DNA of 64,000 nt from Vibrio gazogenes (GTDB lineage Bacteria > Pseudomonadota > Gammaproteobacteria > Enterobacterales > Vibrionaceae), in the NCBI RefSeq assembly GCF_002196515.1, contig NZ_CP018835.1, positions 2,046,001-2,110,000 of the forward strand. The letters are read 5' to 3'. The notes under the pieces were generated by a model that saw only the letters and a program-made list of their open reading frames with translations, searched no databases and was not told the DNA's origin. Of the stretch, positions 1-9,016 are shown piece by piece. The position numbers and the translations under genes are program-made. Position 1 is the stretch's first letter, and the number at the start of each line of letters is the position of its first letter.

Positions 1-769
1 TGATTTGGTGACAATTTCCGGTGAACGGATTATCACTTTCCAGATGAATGAGAAAAGTCAGCCGGCCTTTAAAGACAAGCGTGTGCGTGAAGCAGTGACT
101 TATGCCGTCAATAATACCGGGATTGTGAAAAAAATCATGAAGGGTTTTGCGACCACCGCAGCACAACAGAGCCCGGTGGGGTATGCGGGTCACGACCCAG
201 ATCTGAAACCACGTTATGACCTGAAAAAAGCCAAAGCGCTGATGAAAGAAGCCGGATATGAAAAAGGCTTTACCATCTCGATGATTGCACCGAATAACCG
301 TTATGTGAATGATGCAAAAATTGCACAAGCAGTTGCTTCAATGTTGTCTAAAATCGGTATCAAAGTCGATCTGAAAACCATGCCAAAAGCACAATACTGG
401 CCAGAGTTTGATAAATGTGCCGCAGATATGCTGATGATTGGTTGGGCTTCAGATACACAGGATTCAGGCAACTTTTCTGAATACCTGACAATGACACGCA
501 ATTCTGATACGGGTAAAGGCCAGTATAACTGTGGCTATTATTCGAACCCAGAAGTTGATCGTCTGGTCGAAGCATCCAATGTTGAAACGGATTCAGCCAA
601 GCGTTCAACGATGCTAAAAGAAGTTGAAGCGAAACTGTATCACGATGCCGCATTTGTACCGCTACACTGGCAAAACCTTGCCTGGGGCGCTAAATCCAAT
701 GTGGATATCAAACCTGTTGTGAACTCGATGAATTACCCTTACTTGGGTGATCTAGTCGTTAAAGAGTAA
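1..769 (+). CDS. Peptide-type ABC transporter substrate-binding protein, C-terminal part (partial)
   Basis: The frame is open from the first bases (codons from position 2), so the gene begins before the window; a TTG at position 5 is probably internal. The roughly 255 residues visible match the C-terminal lobe of family 5 extracellular solute-binding proteins (DppA/OppA/NikA type): a segment with DKRVREAVTYAVN, then SPVGYAG, a lysine-rich YDLKKAKALMKEAGY segment and a late FVPLHWQNLAWGAK motif are typical of the family. The protein should deliver peptides or a similar ligand in the periplasm to the two permeases that follow. Ligand cannot be told from this fragment. A terminator separates it from the permeases, which would favour excess binding protein. 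Confidence 0.85.
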   Translation, partial: DLVTISGERIITFQMNEKSQPAFKDKRVREAVTYAVNNTGIVKKIMKGFATTAAQQSPVGYAGHDPDLKPRYDLKKAKALMKEAGYEKGFTISMIAPNNRYVNDAKIAQAVASMLSKIGIKVDLKTMPKAQYWPEFDKCAADMLMIGWASDTQDSGNFSEYLTMTRNSDTGKGQYNCGYYSNPEVDRLVEASNVETDSAKRSTMLKEVEAKLYHDAAFVPLHWQNLAWGAKSNVDIKPVVNSMNYPYLGDLVVKE

Positions 770-870
770 CAATACCTGCTTAGCCAGCTTGATATCTTGT
801 TGATCGATAAATTGTGTTGATCGATTGATTGTGATTGAGTGCTGGCTTGTATTTGTTTTCCTGTTATTAC

Positions 871-906
871 GGTGCTTATTTCATTCAGTCGGATAAGCAC
901 CTTTTT
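871..906 (+). terminator. Intrinsic terminator between binding protein and permeases
   Basis: Perfect 9-bp arms GGTGCTTAT (871-879) and ATAAGCACC (893-901) are followed directly by five T. It lies about 100 bases after the binding-protein stop and 65 bases before the first permease start. Partial read-through would give more binding protein than permease. Confidence 0.7.
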
Positions 907-971
907 CAGACTGAACTCTCGTTAAAGTCATTTGGCTTGTAGCGAGGTCACAGATAGCCAAGGGGCAATAT

Positions 972-1949
972 ATGTTCTCTTTCCTGCTCAAGCGTCTGGT
1001 TCAGGCGTTTGTCGTTATGTTTGTCATTAGCTTAGTCGCTTTTGCCATTCAGGATAATTTAGGTGATCCATTGCGTGAGCTGGTGGGTCAGTCCGTATCA
1101 GAAGCACAGCGACAGGTTCTTCGTGATGAAATGGGGCTCAATGACCCATTTATGGTGAAGTATGTCCGGTTTATCAAAGCGGCATCTCACGGTGATCTTG
1201 GGACGTCATATTTCTTTAAGCGTCCAGCACTGGATGTGATTTTGGAAAAGCTGGTCGCAACACTGGAGTTGGTGTTTGGTGCTGCCGCAATTATTATTTG
1301 CCTGTCGATTCCTCTTGGTGTTTATTCAGCGATCCATCCGAAAAGTTTTTTTTCCAAGCTGATTATGGCGGGTAGTAGTATCGGTATTTCGATTCCTGTT
1401 TTTCTGACCGCAATTATGTTGATGTATATTTTTTCGATTGAATTGGGGTGGTTGCCTTCTTATGGTCGGGGTGACACAGCCAATGTTTTGGGATGGGAGT
1501 CAGGCTTCTTTACACTCGATGGTTTAGCACACCTGATTCTACCGTGTGTCTCACTGGCATCGATAATGTTGCCATTGTTCATTCGTCTGGTTCGCTCGGA
1601 AATGCTGGAAGTTCTGAGTTCGGAATACATTAAGTTTGCTAAAGCAAAAGGATTGGCATTACGTAAGATTTACTATCGTCATGCTCTGAAAAATACCATG
1701 TTACCGGTATTGACGGTTGGTGGGGTACAGCTCGGCACGATGGTCGCTTATACCATCCTGACCGAGACGGTTTTTCAATGGCCGGGGACTGGCTTTCTGT
1801 TTCTGGAAGCTATCAATCGGGTCGATACACCATTGATTACCGCTTATGTTATTTTTGTCGGTCTCATTTTCGTGGTGACGAATACCATTGTCGATCTGCT
1901 CTATGGATTGATTAACCCGACCGTAAACCTCACCGGAAAAGGAGCATGA
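972..1949 (+). CDS. ABC transporter permease, DppB/OppB type
   Basis: The 325-residue protein is a full-length inner-membrane permease of the dipeptide/oligopeptide/nickel type. It has an N-terminal TM segment (about residues 9-30), then the binding-protein-dependent transport fold with several hydrophobic spans. The EAA-type cytoplasmic loop that docks the ATPase is seen as YIKFAKAKGLALRKIYYRHALKN, followed by a TMLPVLT span. A good ribosome site (AAGGGG, 960-965) stands six bases before the ATG. It pairs with the permease that follows. No ATPase gene is present in the window, so the ATPases must lie upstream or be shared. Confidence 0.93.
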   Translation: MFSFLLKRLVQAFVVMFVISLVAFAIQDNLGDPLRELVGQSVSEAQRQVLRDEMGLNDPFMVKYVRFIKAASHGDLGTSYFFKRPALDVILEKLVATLELVFGAAAIIICLSIPLGVYSAIHPKSFFSKLIMAGSSIGISIPVFLTAIMLMYIFSIELGWLPSYGRGDTANVLGWESGFFTLDGLAHLILPCVSLASIMLPLFIRLVRSEMLEVLSSEYIKFAKAKGLALRKIYYRHALKNTMLPVLTVGGVQLGTMVAYTILTETVFQWPGTGFLFLEAINRVDTPLITAYVIFVGLIFVVTNTIVDLLYGLINPTVNLTGKGA

Positions 1950-1951
1950 TG

Positions 1952-2890
1952 ATGAAAGAGGCCGTATCTGCCCCGTCTCTCTGGGAGCGCTTTAAAAAAT
2001 CGGATTTTCTCTACTATTTTTCTCATGACAAAGTCGCGATGTTCAGCTTTGCTGTTTTTCTCACTTTTGTTGTGGTTTCTCTGTTGGCACCCGTGATTGC
2101 CCCGACTAATCCTTATGATCTGACGTCGTTGGATATTATGGATTCGGAAATCCCACCGGCATGGATGCCCGACGGGGATAGTCGTTTCTTACTTGGTACC
2201 GATGATCAGGGTCGCGATATTCTCTCGACGATGTTATATGGTTCTCGACTCTCCTTGACTATCGGTTTTTTGGCGGTGGCACTACAACTGTTTCTCGGCA
2301 TTATCATCGGCCTTTCATCCGGGTATTTCGGTGGCCGGATAGATAGCTTTTTGATGCGTTTTGCCGATGTGCAGTTATCTTTTTCAACCATGATGGTTGC
2401 AATCATTGTTTCGGCAATTTTTAAGGCAAGTTTCGGGAGTGAGTTCTATAGTGAATATGCGGTGATTATGCTGGTTGTTATCATCGGTATTGCCGAATGG
2501 CCACAATACGCAAGAACGATTCGTGCTTCTGTACTTGCCGAGAAGAAAAAAGAGTATGTTGAAGCAGCCCGCGTGATGGGATTTAAATCACTGCGAATCA
2601 TGTTCCGTCACATCCTGCCCAATTGCTTATCCCCGATTTTGGTGATTTCAACGGTTCAGGTTGCCAATGCGATCATGTCTGAAGCGGCACTTTCTTTCCT
2701 CGGTCTTGGATTGCCGGTTGACCAACCATCGCTTGGCTCGCTGATTAGTATCGGTTTTAATTATATTTTCTCCGGTTCATGGTGGATTACAGCATTCCCC
2801 GGCGTTGTGTTGGTTCTGTTGGTTCTGGTGATTAACCTGCTTGGTGACTGGCTCCGGGATGTTTTTAATCCTAAAATTTATAAAGGATGA
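1952..2890 (+). CDS. ABC transporter permease, DppC/OppC type
   Basis: Second permease of the importer, about 312 residues. An N-terminal cytoplasmic stretch and TM segment precede LGTDDQGRDILSTMLYGSRLSL, the hallmark of DppC/OppC proteins; the EAA loop reads YVEAARVMGFKSLRIMFRHILPN. Three ATGs stand at 1946, 1949 and 1952; the GGAG at 1941-1944 is correctly spaced (7 bases) only for 1952, so that start is chosen. The longer form would overlap the upstream stop by four bases. It forms the membrane channel with the preceding permease. A strong terminator follows, so the operon ends without ATPase genes. Confidence 0.92.
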   Translation: MKEAVSAPSLWERFKKSDFLYYFSHDKVAMFSFAVFLTFVVVSLLAPVIAPTNPYDLTSLDIMDSEIPPAWMPDGDSRFLLGTDDQGRDILSTMLYGSRLSLTIGFLAVALQLFLGIIIGLSSGYFGGRIDSFLMRFADVQLSFSTMMVAIIVSAIFKASFGSEFYSEYAVIMLVVIIGIAEWPQYARTIRASVLAEKKKEYVEAARVMGFKSLRIMFRHILPNCLSPILVISTVQVANAIMSEAALSFLGLGLPVDQPSLGSLISIGFNYIFSGSWWITAFPGVVLVLLVLVINLLGDWLRDVFNPKIYKG

Positions 2891-2930
2891 TGAAAGTCTA
2901 TTGATTTATCGATGAAAGTTTTCCTAAACT

Positions 2931-2964
2931 GAGCCGTATAATAAAAAGATACGGCTCTTTTTTT
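2931..2964 (+). terminator. Intrinsic terminator after permease operon
   Basis: Arms GAGCCGTAT (2931-2939) and ATACGGCTC (2949-2957) form a 9-bp stem with a short A-rich loop, followed by seven T. Confidence 0.9.
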
Positions 2965-3045
2965 GCATGTTTCTTCGTATCGTATTGGAGCAAGGTTGTG
3001 ATCGATTGATTATTTGACAACTTAAAATAATGAAAGGATTTTGTT

Positions 3046-3993
3046 GTGAACGTGATGATAAAGGTCACCAGAAATATCCTGATGGGTTCTGCCTTATTTT
3101 CTTGTATTTTTGGGGCTCATTGGGTAAACGCACAAGAAGAATTTCTTTGTGATGCGACACAGGCATCTACACAAGAGCTTCCCACATTAGACAAAAATTG
3201 TCCGGTAGGCGAAGGCCTATGGGGAAAAAGCCGACCTCGGAGTCAGAACTCAATGTTCTGGATTCAGTGTGGTATTTTTAGTCAGCCGATGCCGTTAGCT
3301 GATGCAAAGATACTTTATCGACAAATTTCTACGGATGTCTGGATGAAACCCGGTGCCAATCAATATCGTTGCTTGATCGGCCCGTATAATGATATTCGCA
3401 AAGCCAGACAGGAACTCAAGAAAGTTCGTCGGTTGAAAGCATATCACGAAGCATTTATCCGGGAGGTTCGTAAACCGCAACAAGGAGCGGCGAGAACCTC
3501 CACATCATCGAAATCTGCTGTGGCTCAACAGCGCGCGAGTCAGCCTCGTGCCGCCCGACAGCCATCTACATCGCCTCAGCCACCTCAAGCGGCCAAAACG
3601 CCAACGGCACCGGTGGCAAATCAGGCAGCAACAGCCCCGAAGGCTCGCGTTCCCAAAGCAAAAGACGTGGTTATCCGTAAGCAAACGGTCATTGCCGGGG
3701 TAACATATGTGATTCCTTTTCTGGGGGTGAAAGCATCCCAGTTTTATATGGAATATGAAATTCCTTGGAACCGGTTGAGCTATGAACAAGCCTATGCGAC
3801 CTGTCAAAAAATTGGCATGAAAATGGCGACGGAGAGTCAGTGGAAACAACTGTTGGCATCTCAAGTGATGAACCGGGAGCAGTGGCCTCTTTACCTGCCT
3901 TATTGGGGACGTGACAAGAAAGGGATGTTCACCAACGGCAAAGTCAGCCAGTTGAAAGGCTCATCGCTGCTGAATGTGGTGTGCGTCCAATAA
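3046..3993 (+). CDS. Secreted SPOR-domain protein with a second C-terminal domain
   Basis: The 315-residue protein starts with a signal peptide (about 1-29, cleavage after VNA). Residues about 70-140 (WIQCGIFSQ...RCLIGPYNDIRKARQELKKVRR) look like a SPOR fold, which in known proteins binds denuded septal peptidoglycan. A low-complexity linker rich in Ala, Pro, Gln and Ser (about 145-205) follows, then a domain of about 105 residues with GVTYVIPFLGVK and YATCQKIGMKMATESQW; the latter resembles the sulfatase-modifying/C-type-lectin-like fold, but that is a weak call. The start is GTG at 3046, eight bases after AAAGG. It probably acts in the periplasm near the division site; the exact role is unknown. 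Confidence 0.75.
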   Translation: MNVMIKVTRNILMGSALFSCIFGAHWVNAQEEFLCDATQASTQELPTLDKNCPVGEGLWGKSRPRSQNSMFWIQCGIFSQPMPLADAKILYRQISTDVWMKPGANQYRCLIGPYNDIRKARQELKKVRRLKAYHEAFIREVRKPQQGAARTSTSSKSAVAQQRASQPRAARQPSTSPQPPQAAKTPTAPVANQAATAPKARVPKAKDVVIRKQTVIAGVTYVIPFLGVKASQFYMEYEIPWNRLSYEQAYATCQKIGMKMATESQWKQLLASQVMNREQWPLYLPYWGRDKKGMFTNGKVSQLKGSSLLNVVCVQ

Positions 3994-4100
3994 GATTATC
4001 ATCTCGGCCATTCACAACACCTTTTAAGTGGCAATTTTAAGTACCAATGATTTCAATTTTCAATGATGATGAACATCAAAGAAGATGATATTTCCTATCA

Positions 4101-4119
4101 AATGATAATGAATATTATT
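4101..4119 (+). promoter_or_regulatory. Fur box upstream of the iron-type binding protein
   Basis: The 19-mer AATGATAATGAATATTATT matches the Vibrio Fur consensus (AATGATAATNATTATCATT) at 16 of 18 defined positions. It lies about 65 bases before the start of the binding-protein gene, where Fur would block its promoter under iron-replete conditions. Confidence 0.75.
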
Positions 4120-4183
4120 TATTTTTTTTACTAATCGGGTAAAATCCACTTTTTGCTATCCCTGTTTGTAAAGGAATTCATTC

Positions 4184-5269
4184 ATGCTTAAAAGGTTTAT
4201 GACGCTTTTTTTGATTTTATTTGTGCCTCAGGTTGTTGCTCAGGTGACAACGGTGACCGACGTATTAGGTCGTCAGGTCACTCTTGATCTACCAGCTAAA
4301 CGTGTCGTGCTCGGTTTTTATGGCGAAGACTATATGGCCATCGGTACGGAAAAGTCATTTGATCATGTGGTAGGAATGTCAAAAGGGATTTGGGAGCAGT
4401 GGCGCCCAGCGAACTGGGCGATGTATGTTGCGCATCGACCATCACTGGAAACCTTACCTGATGTCGGTAAAGTGGATACTCAGACATTCTCTGTCGAAAA
4501 AGTGATTAGTTTGCACCCTGATTTGTTGGTATTGGCTGAGTGGCAATACAAAGGCCTAGGCAGTGATGTGGGCCGTATGGAACAAGCGGGAATCCCGGTG
4601 ATTGTGATTGATTACAACGCGCAAACGCTTGAGCGGCATATTGAAAGCACGTTAATTATCGGCCAGATCACCGGTCAGGAAGCGCGCGCACAGAAAATTG
4701 CAACTGAATACAAAAACATGATTCAGTTGGTGAAAGATCGTCTGGCGAAGGCCAATCGACCCAAACCAACCATCTATGCTGAGTTTGGTTTTCCGGGAAC
4801 GAAAGAATATGGTTACACTTTCGGCAAAAATATGTGGGGTGCGATGGCCGAAGTTGCCGGGGGAGAAAACATCTCCAAGCCGTTTGTTGAATGGTGGGGA
4901 CATTTGAATCCTGAGCAAGTTTTAGCCGCTCAGCCAGATGTTATACTGCTCACCGGTTATGAATTTGGTGGCGCTGATGATTCCATGATTATTGGTCAGA
5001 ATGTTGATCGTGCGACAGCATTGGCCCGTTTGAAAGGGTACAAGCACCGTTTAGGTTGGGAGAGCCTGCCAGCGGTCAAGAATAACCGTATGATTGGCAT
5101 CTATCACGGTGCTTCGCGCAGTATTATGGATGCACCAATGACACAGTATATTGCCAAAGCATTGTATCCGGATCTGTTTGCTGATCTGGATCCTGAAGCG
5201 GAATACCTCAACTTCTATAAGAAGTATCTGCCAGTGACACCAACAGGCACTTTTGCCGTTTCTCTGTAG
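4184..5269 (+). CDS. Periplasmic binding protein, siderophore/haem/cobalamin ABC type (orphan)
   Basis: This 361-residue protein has a signal peptide (about 1-19, VVA|Q) and the TroA/FepB-like PeriBP_2 fold: VTDVLGRQVTLDLPAKRVV near the start, DVGKVDTQTFSVEKVISLHPDLLVL in the first lobe, and PEQVLAAQPDVILL in the second. Such proteins capture ferric siderophores, haem or corrinoids in the periplasm. The Fur box just upstream points to iron. AAGGA precedes the ATG. No permease or ATPase gene is adjacent and a terminator follows immediately, so it must use a transporter encoded elsewhere. Confidence 0.85.
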   Translation: MLKRFMTLFLILFVPQVVAQVTTVTDVLGRQVTLDLPAKRVVLGFYGEDYMAIGTEKSFDHVVGMSKGIWEQWRPANWAMYVAHRPSLETLPDVGKVDTQTFSVEKVISLHPDLLVLAEWQYKGLGSDVGRMEQAGIPVIVIDYNAQTLERHIESTLIIGQITGQEARAQKIATEYKNMIQLVKDRLAKANRPKPTIYAEFGFPGTKEYGYTFGKNMWGAMAEVAGGENISKPFVEWWGHLNPEQVLAAQPDVILLTGYEFGGADDSMIIGQNVDRATALARLKGYKHRLGWESLPAVKNNRMIGIYHGASRSIMDAPMTQYIAKALYPDLFADLDPEAEYLNFYKKYLPVTPTGTFAVSL

Positions 5270-5286
5270 TTCTTCTCCAATGAATA

Positions 5287-5313
5287 AAGCCGCTGGTTCA
5301 CAGCGGCTTTTTA
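5287..5313 (+). terminator. Intrinsic terminator after the binding-protein gene
   Basis: Arms AAGCCGCT (5287-5294) and AGCGGCTT (5302-5309) with a 7-base loop, followed by a T run. Confidence 0.88.
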
Positions 5314-5396
5314 TCGAATCTACCAAGTATCTAAATCGGCTTCGTTCATTAGAACTGACTCAGCTTATCGAAACAGACTCAGCTCACCGAAACAGA

Positions 5397-6395
5397 TCAA
5401 GTCCCTTCGGCAGTCGCTGCTTTCATGGTGTTCACGACTTTATTCCGTTCTGAAATGACAATCAGTAATCGCTGCAATCCGATGAAGGCGAATAGCAAAA
5501 TACCGATAATAATTTTGGTCCACCATGAGCTCAGTGTACCATCGAAGGTAATGTACGTCTGAATTAACCCTTGAATGAGCACCCCGAACAGAGAACCGAA
5601 CACGGTTCCGACACCACCGGAAAGTAGTGTTCCTCCGATTACAACCGCAGCAATGGCATCCAGTTCGACCCCGACAGCAGCCAGCGGATAACCGGCAGAG
5701 GTGTAAATCGAAAATACAATCCCGGCCGTTGTCGCCAATAAGGTGGACAGCATGTAAATACCGATGGTGGTTTGCTTGACGGCAACACCCATCAATCCAG
5801 CGGAAACTGCATTCCCCCCAATGGCATACACATTATTACCAAAGCGAGTGCGATGAGCGACGAAAATACCGATAATCACCACGGCCAGCATAATGACTGC
5901 CAGCAAACTCAGGCGTCCGCCTCCGGCAATTTTCCACATACTGCGGGACAGCTCCCGGAAAAAGGGGTGAGTGATTGGCAGCGACTGTTCTGATATCAGG
6001 AAGCTGGTTCCCCGCAAGAAGAACATCCCGGCCAGCGTAATGATGAAAGGCGGGATTTTTAAGGTGTGAATTAACCACCCCATCCCGGCACCAAATGCAC
6101 TGCCCATGATGAGAACAATCACGATGGCCAATTGTGGCGCAACCTGCCAGTCACCAATCATTTTCGCCAGAAAAACACCGGTAAACGCAATCACGGCACC
6201 AACGGACAAATCAATCCCACCGGAGAGTATGACAAAGGTCATACCAACCGCGACGATACCCAAAAAGGCATTGTCTGTCAGAATATTACAAATCACCCGG
6301 GTTGATGCAAAAGCCGGAAACTCAACCAAGCAAATCAGGTAGCCAATGATAAATACCAGAATGGTAATAACGAGCGGTAAATTACGCTTTATCAT
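5397..6395 (-). CDS. yjfF: Galactofuranose ABC importer permease YjfF
   Basis: The 332-residue protein belongs to the ribose/galactose permease family (BPD_transp_2): GMTFVILSGGIDLSVGAV after the second hydrophobic span and the late AVVIGGTLLSGGVGTVFGSLFGVLI segment are diagnostic. By sequence and position (last gene of binding protein-ATPase-permease-permease) it corresponds to E. coli YjfF, one half of the galactofuranose channel. Its start lies 14 bases inside the end of ytfT, indicating translational coupling. Confidence 0.9.
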   Translation of the reverse strand: MIKRNLPLVITILVFIIGYLICLVEFPAFASTRVICNILTDNAFLGIVAVGMTFVILSGGIDLSVGAVIAFTGVFLAKMIGDWQVAPQLAIVIVLIMGSAFGAGMGWLIHTLKIPPFIITLAGMFFLRGTSFLISEQSLPITHPFFRELSRSMWKIAGGGRLSLLAVIMLAVVIIGIFVAHRTRFGNNVYAIGGNAVSAGLMGVAVKQTTIGIYMLSTLLATTAGIVFSIYTSAGYPLAAVGVELDAIAAVVIGGTLLSGGVGTVFGSLFGVLIQGLIQTYITFDGTLSSWWTKIIIGILLFAFIGLQRLLIVISERNKVVNTMKAATAEGT

Positions 6396-7419
6396 GTCGG
6401 CGTCCTCCTTTGAGCAGTTGCACCACGGCCGGAGATTGCATGATCAGCACCAACAAGACCACAATCGCTTTGACGATTTGATTCCATTGGGGCTGATAGC
6501 CGGAAAGCAGAATCCCAGTATTTACGCCTTGAATGATCAGTGCGCCCACAAGCGCAATAAAGAGATTGAAACGTCCTCCGGCAAGGGAGGTGCCCCCGAT
6601 GACTACCGCGAGAATCGCATCCATTTCCAGCCATAACCCGGCATTGTTGGCATCCGCACCACGGATATCAGCCGCGACGATCATACCGGCAACCGCAGCC
6701 GTAATCCCACTGATCACGTAAGTTGAAATCACCACTGTTGGTGCATTAATACCGGCATTTTTAGCGGCTCGGATATTAATCCCGACGGACTCAATAAACA
6801 GACCTAATGCTGTTTTCTGAGTCAGCAGCCAGATTGCTGCTGCAACCACAATCGTGATGACCACTGGTGCTGGTAGATACAAGAAAGAACCACTTCCGAT
6901 CCAAGCTAACGTTTCATTATTGAATGTCACGATTTGCCCTTCGGTAATCAGCTGGGCAATGCCTCGTCCGGCAACCATCAGGATCAGCGTGGCAACGATC
7001 GGTTGTATTTTGAAAACCGCGACCAGAAAGCCGTTCCACAAGCCACACAAAGCACCGGCCAGTAATGAGACCAGAATAATGACTGCAATCGGATAGCCCT
7101 GAGTTGCCAGACTGGCAAATGTTGCACCACTGATCGCCATCACGGCACCGACGGACAAATCGATCCCGCCGGTGGCAATCACCAACGTCATGCCAATGGT
7201 TAATAGTGCCACTGGTGAGCAACGGTTGAGGATATCAATCACGCTACCGAACAGTCGGCCATCTTGTATATTAATAGAAAAGAAGTTGTCTGCCGCGAGG
7301 CTATTGATCAATAGCACACAGATGAGGGCTGCGATCTGCGGCGTGCCTTTGGGTAATCTCTGCTGCCAGCCCGAGCTAAAATGAGCCCGTAAACTTGATG
7401 TATCCATAATGCGCCTCAC
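6382..7419 (-). CDS. ytfT: Galactofuranose ABC importer permease YtfT
   Basis: The 345-residue permease is the partner of YjfF, with the same family motifs: GMTLVIATGGIDLSVGAVMAI and DAILAVVIGGTSLAGGRFNLFIALVGALII. The longest frame starts with GTG at 7419, whose GTGA overlaps the ytfR stop by four bases; an in-frame ATG at 7407 is an alternative. In E. coli the YtfQRT-YjfF system imports galactofuranose. Tight overlaps on both sides show that it is part of one transcript. Confidence 0.9.
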   Translation of the reverse strand: MRRIMDTSSLRAHFSSGWQQRLPKGTPQIAALICVLLINSLAADNFFSINIQDGRLFGSVIDILNRCSPVALLTIGMTLVIATGGIDLSVGAVMAISGATFASLATQGYPIAVIILVSLLAGALCGLWNGFLVAVFKIQPIVATLILMVAGRGIAQLITEGQIVTFNNETLAWIGSGSFLYLPAPVVITIVVAAAIWLLTQKTALGLFIESVGINIRAAKNAGINAPTVVISTYVISGITAAVAGMIVAADIRGADANNAGLWLEMDAILAVVIGGTSLAGGRFNLFIALVGALIIQGVNTGILLSGYQPQWNQIVKAIVVLLVLIMQSPAVVQLLKGGRRHDKA

Positions 7420-8921
7420 ATAGCAATCGCTTGCATGATATTGGGAACCGACAGATTTTCCGCTGGAATTTCTGCCACCTGTTTTCGATCTCTGAGCACA
7501 ATCACCCGATCCGCGTAACCAACCAGCTCTTCTAGCTCTGAAGAGATGACCAGCAAGCCCAGTCCGTTAGCACACAAGGACTCAATCAGACGAATGATTT
7601 CCGCGTGTGCACCTACATCAATCCCTCGGGTTGGTTCATCGAGAATCAGAAACTTCGGCTTGGTTAATAACCACCGAGCCAGTAGCACTTTTTGCTGATT
7701 ACCTCCCGATAAGAATTCGATCGGTTGTTCCATACTTGGGGTTTTGATTGATAACTGGCTGATAAAACGTTTTGACGCTTCTTCTTGTTCCGAGCGGGAC
7801 AAGGGGCGGAACCAGCCGCGTTGAGCCTGAAGTGCCAGAATGATATTTTCACGCACCGATGCAGATGCAATGATACCGTCCGTTTTTCGGTCTTCGGGGC
7901 AAAAGCCGAATCCCAAAGAGGAGGCTTGTCTGGCGGAGCGAATTTTGATCGGCTTGCTTTTGATATAACTCTCACCGCTATCATTGGGCTCAATCCCGAA
8001 AATGACTTGTGCGGTTTCGGTTCTGCCTGAGCCAAGCAGTCCGGCTAAACCGACAATTTCACCGGGATAGATTTCCAGATCAAACGGCTCAATGGTGCCT
8101 TTTTTACCGAACTGAACAAATTTCGCAATAGGACTGTCACTGAGACGGGTTTTACCCACTCTTTCCAGAGCGTTGTCTTCGAGCTCACGGCCGAGCATCA
8201 TTTTAATCAACTCGATACGGGGGAGTTTGGCTGTTTCCTCGGAACCGACCAACTCGCCATTTCTTAAAATCGTAATACGATCACTGACGGCATAGACCTG
8301 ATCTAAAAAGTGCGTAATAAAGACGAGGCTAATCCCTTGGTCGCGTAAATCACGCATGATGCCGTACAGCATTTCCACTTCATTACTGTCCAGACTGGCG
8401 GTTGGCTCGTCGAGGATCAGAATTTTTGCAGAAAGTGACACGGCTCTCGCGATAGCGATAACTTGCTGAATCGCGACAGAAAAATGATTGAGCGGCTGAG
8501 TGACATCGATATTAAGGTTGTACTGTGTAACTATCTCCCGAGCCTTTGTCTGCATCGTTTTGCGATCTACTAACCCAAATTTTTTCGGTTCGTGACCAAT
8601 GAACAGGTTATCCATAATGGACATATTCGGGAGCAGGTTGACCTCTTGATACACGGTACCGATTCCCAGCGCTTGCGCGTCAGCGGTACTTTGGGGATTG
8701 ATGGGATTCCCCTCTAACAAAATGTCACCGCTGTCGCGCTGATAAACCCCAGTCAGCGACTTAATTAATGTGGACTTTCCTGCACCGTTTTCGCCAAGCA
8801 ATGCCATGATTTCACCCTTTCTCAGCGTAAAATCAACGTTATTCAGGGCTCGTACTCCGGGAAAATATTTGCAAATCCCTTTGGCATGTAAAACGATGTC
8901 ATTATTGTTTTCCAATGACAT
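7416..8921 (-). CDS. ytfR: Galactofuranose ABC importer ATPase YtfR
   Basis: About 501 residues with two fused ATPase domains, as in all monosaccharide importers. The first domain has Walker A LLGENGAGKSTLIK, signature NHFSVAIQQ and Walker B ILILDEPTASLD; the second has GLLGSGRTE as its P-loop equivalent, then LSGGNQQKVLLARWL and FLILDEPTRGID. The start is put at ATG 8921, five bases after a GGAG site; a GTG two codons upstream (8927) lacks such a site. It energises YtfT-YjfF. Sequence and operon order match E. coli ytfR. Confidence 0.93.
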   Translation of the reverse strand: MSLENNNDIVLHAKGICKYFPGVRALNNVDFTLRKGEIMALLGENGAGKSTLIKSLTGVYQRDSGDILLEGNPINPQSTADAQALGIGTVYQEVNLLPNMSIMDNLFIGHEPKKFGLVDRKTMQTKAREIVTQYNLNIDVTQPLNHFSVAIQQVIAIARAVSLSAKILILDEPTASLDSNEVEMLYGIMRDLRDQGISLVFITHFLDQVYAVSDRITILRNGELVGSEETAKLPRIELIKMMLGRELEDNALERVGKTRLSDSPIAKFVQFGKKGTIEPFDLEIYPGEIVGLAGLLGSGRTETAQVIFGIEPNDSGESYIKSKPIKIRSARQASSLGFGFCPEDRKTDGIIASASVRENIILALQAQRGWFRPLSRSEQEEASKRFISQLSIKTPSMEQPIEFLSGGNQQKVLLARWLLTKPKFLILDEPTRGIDVGAHAEIIRLIESLCANGLGLLVISSELEELVGYADRVIVLRDRKQVAEIPAENLSVPNIMQAIAM

Positions 8922-8947
8922 AATCACTCCAATTCTGGCTGACTTTC

Positions 8948-8977
8948 ATCCCGCCTCACCTGATGGTTTAGCGGGAT
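8948..8977 (-). promoter_or_regulatory. Intercistronic hairpin between ytfQ and ytfR
   Basis: Perfect 7-bp arms ATCCCGC (8948-8954) and GCGGGAT (8971-8977), 16-base loop, no T run on the minus strand. Hairpins at this place in importer operons often protect the binding-protein message from 3' decay; that role here is inferred. Confidence 0.5.
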
Positions 8978-9016
8978 AATTGTGGATCAATGACCATCCG
9001 GTCGCATTACCGTTGG

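Noticed and set aside
5355..5400. 19-base direct repeats GACTCAGCT/CGAAACAGA before yjfF's end
   Set aside because: Only two short copies after a terminator; probably a chance duplication.
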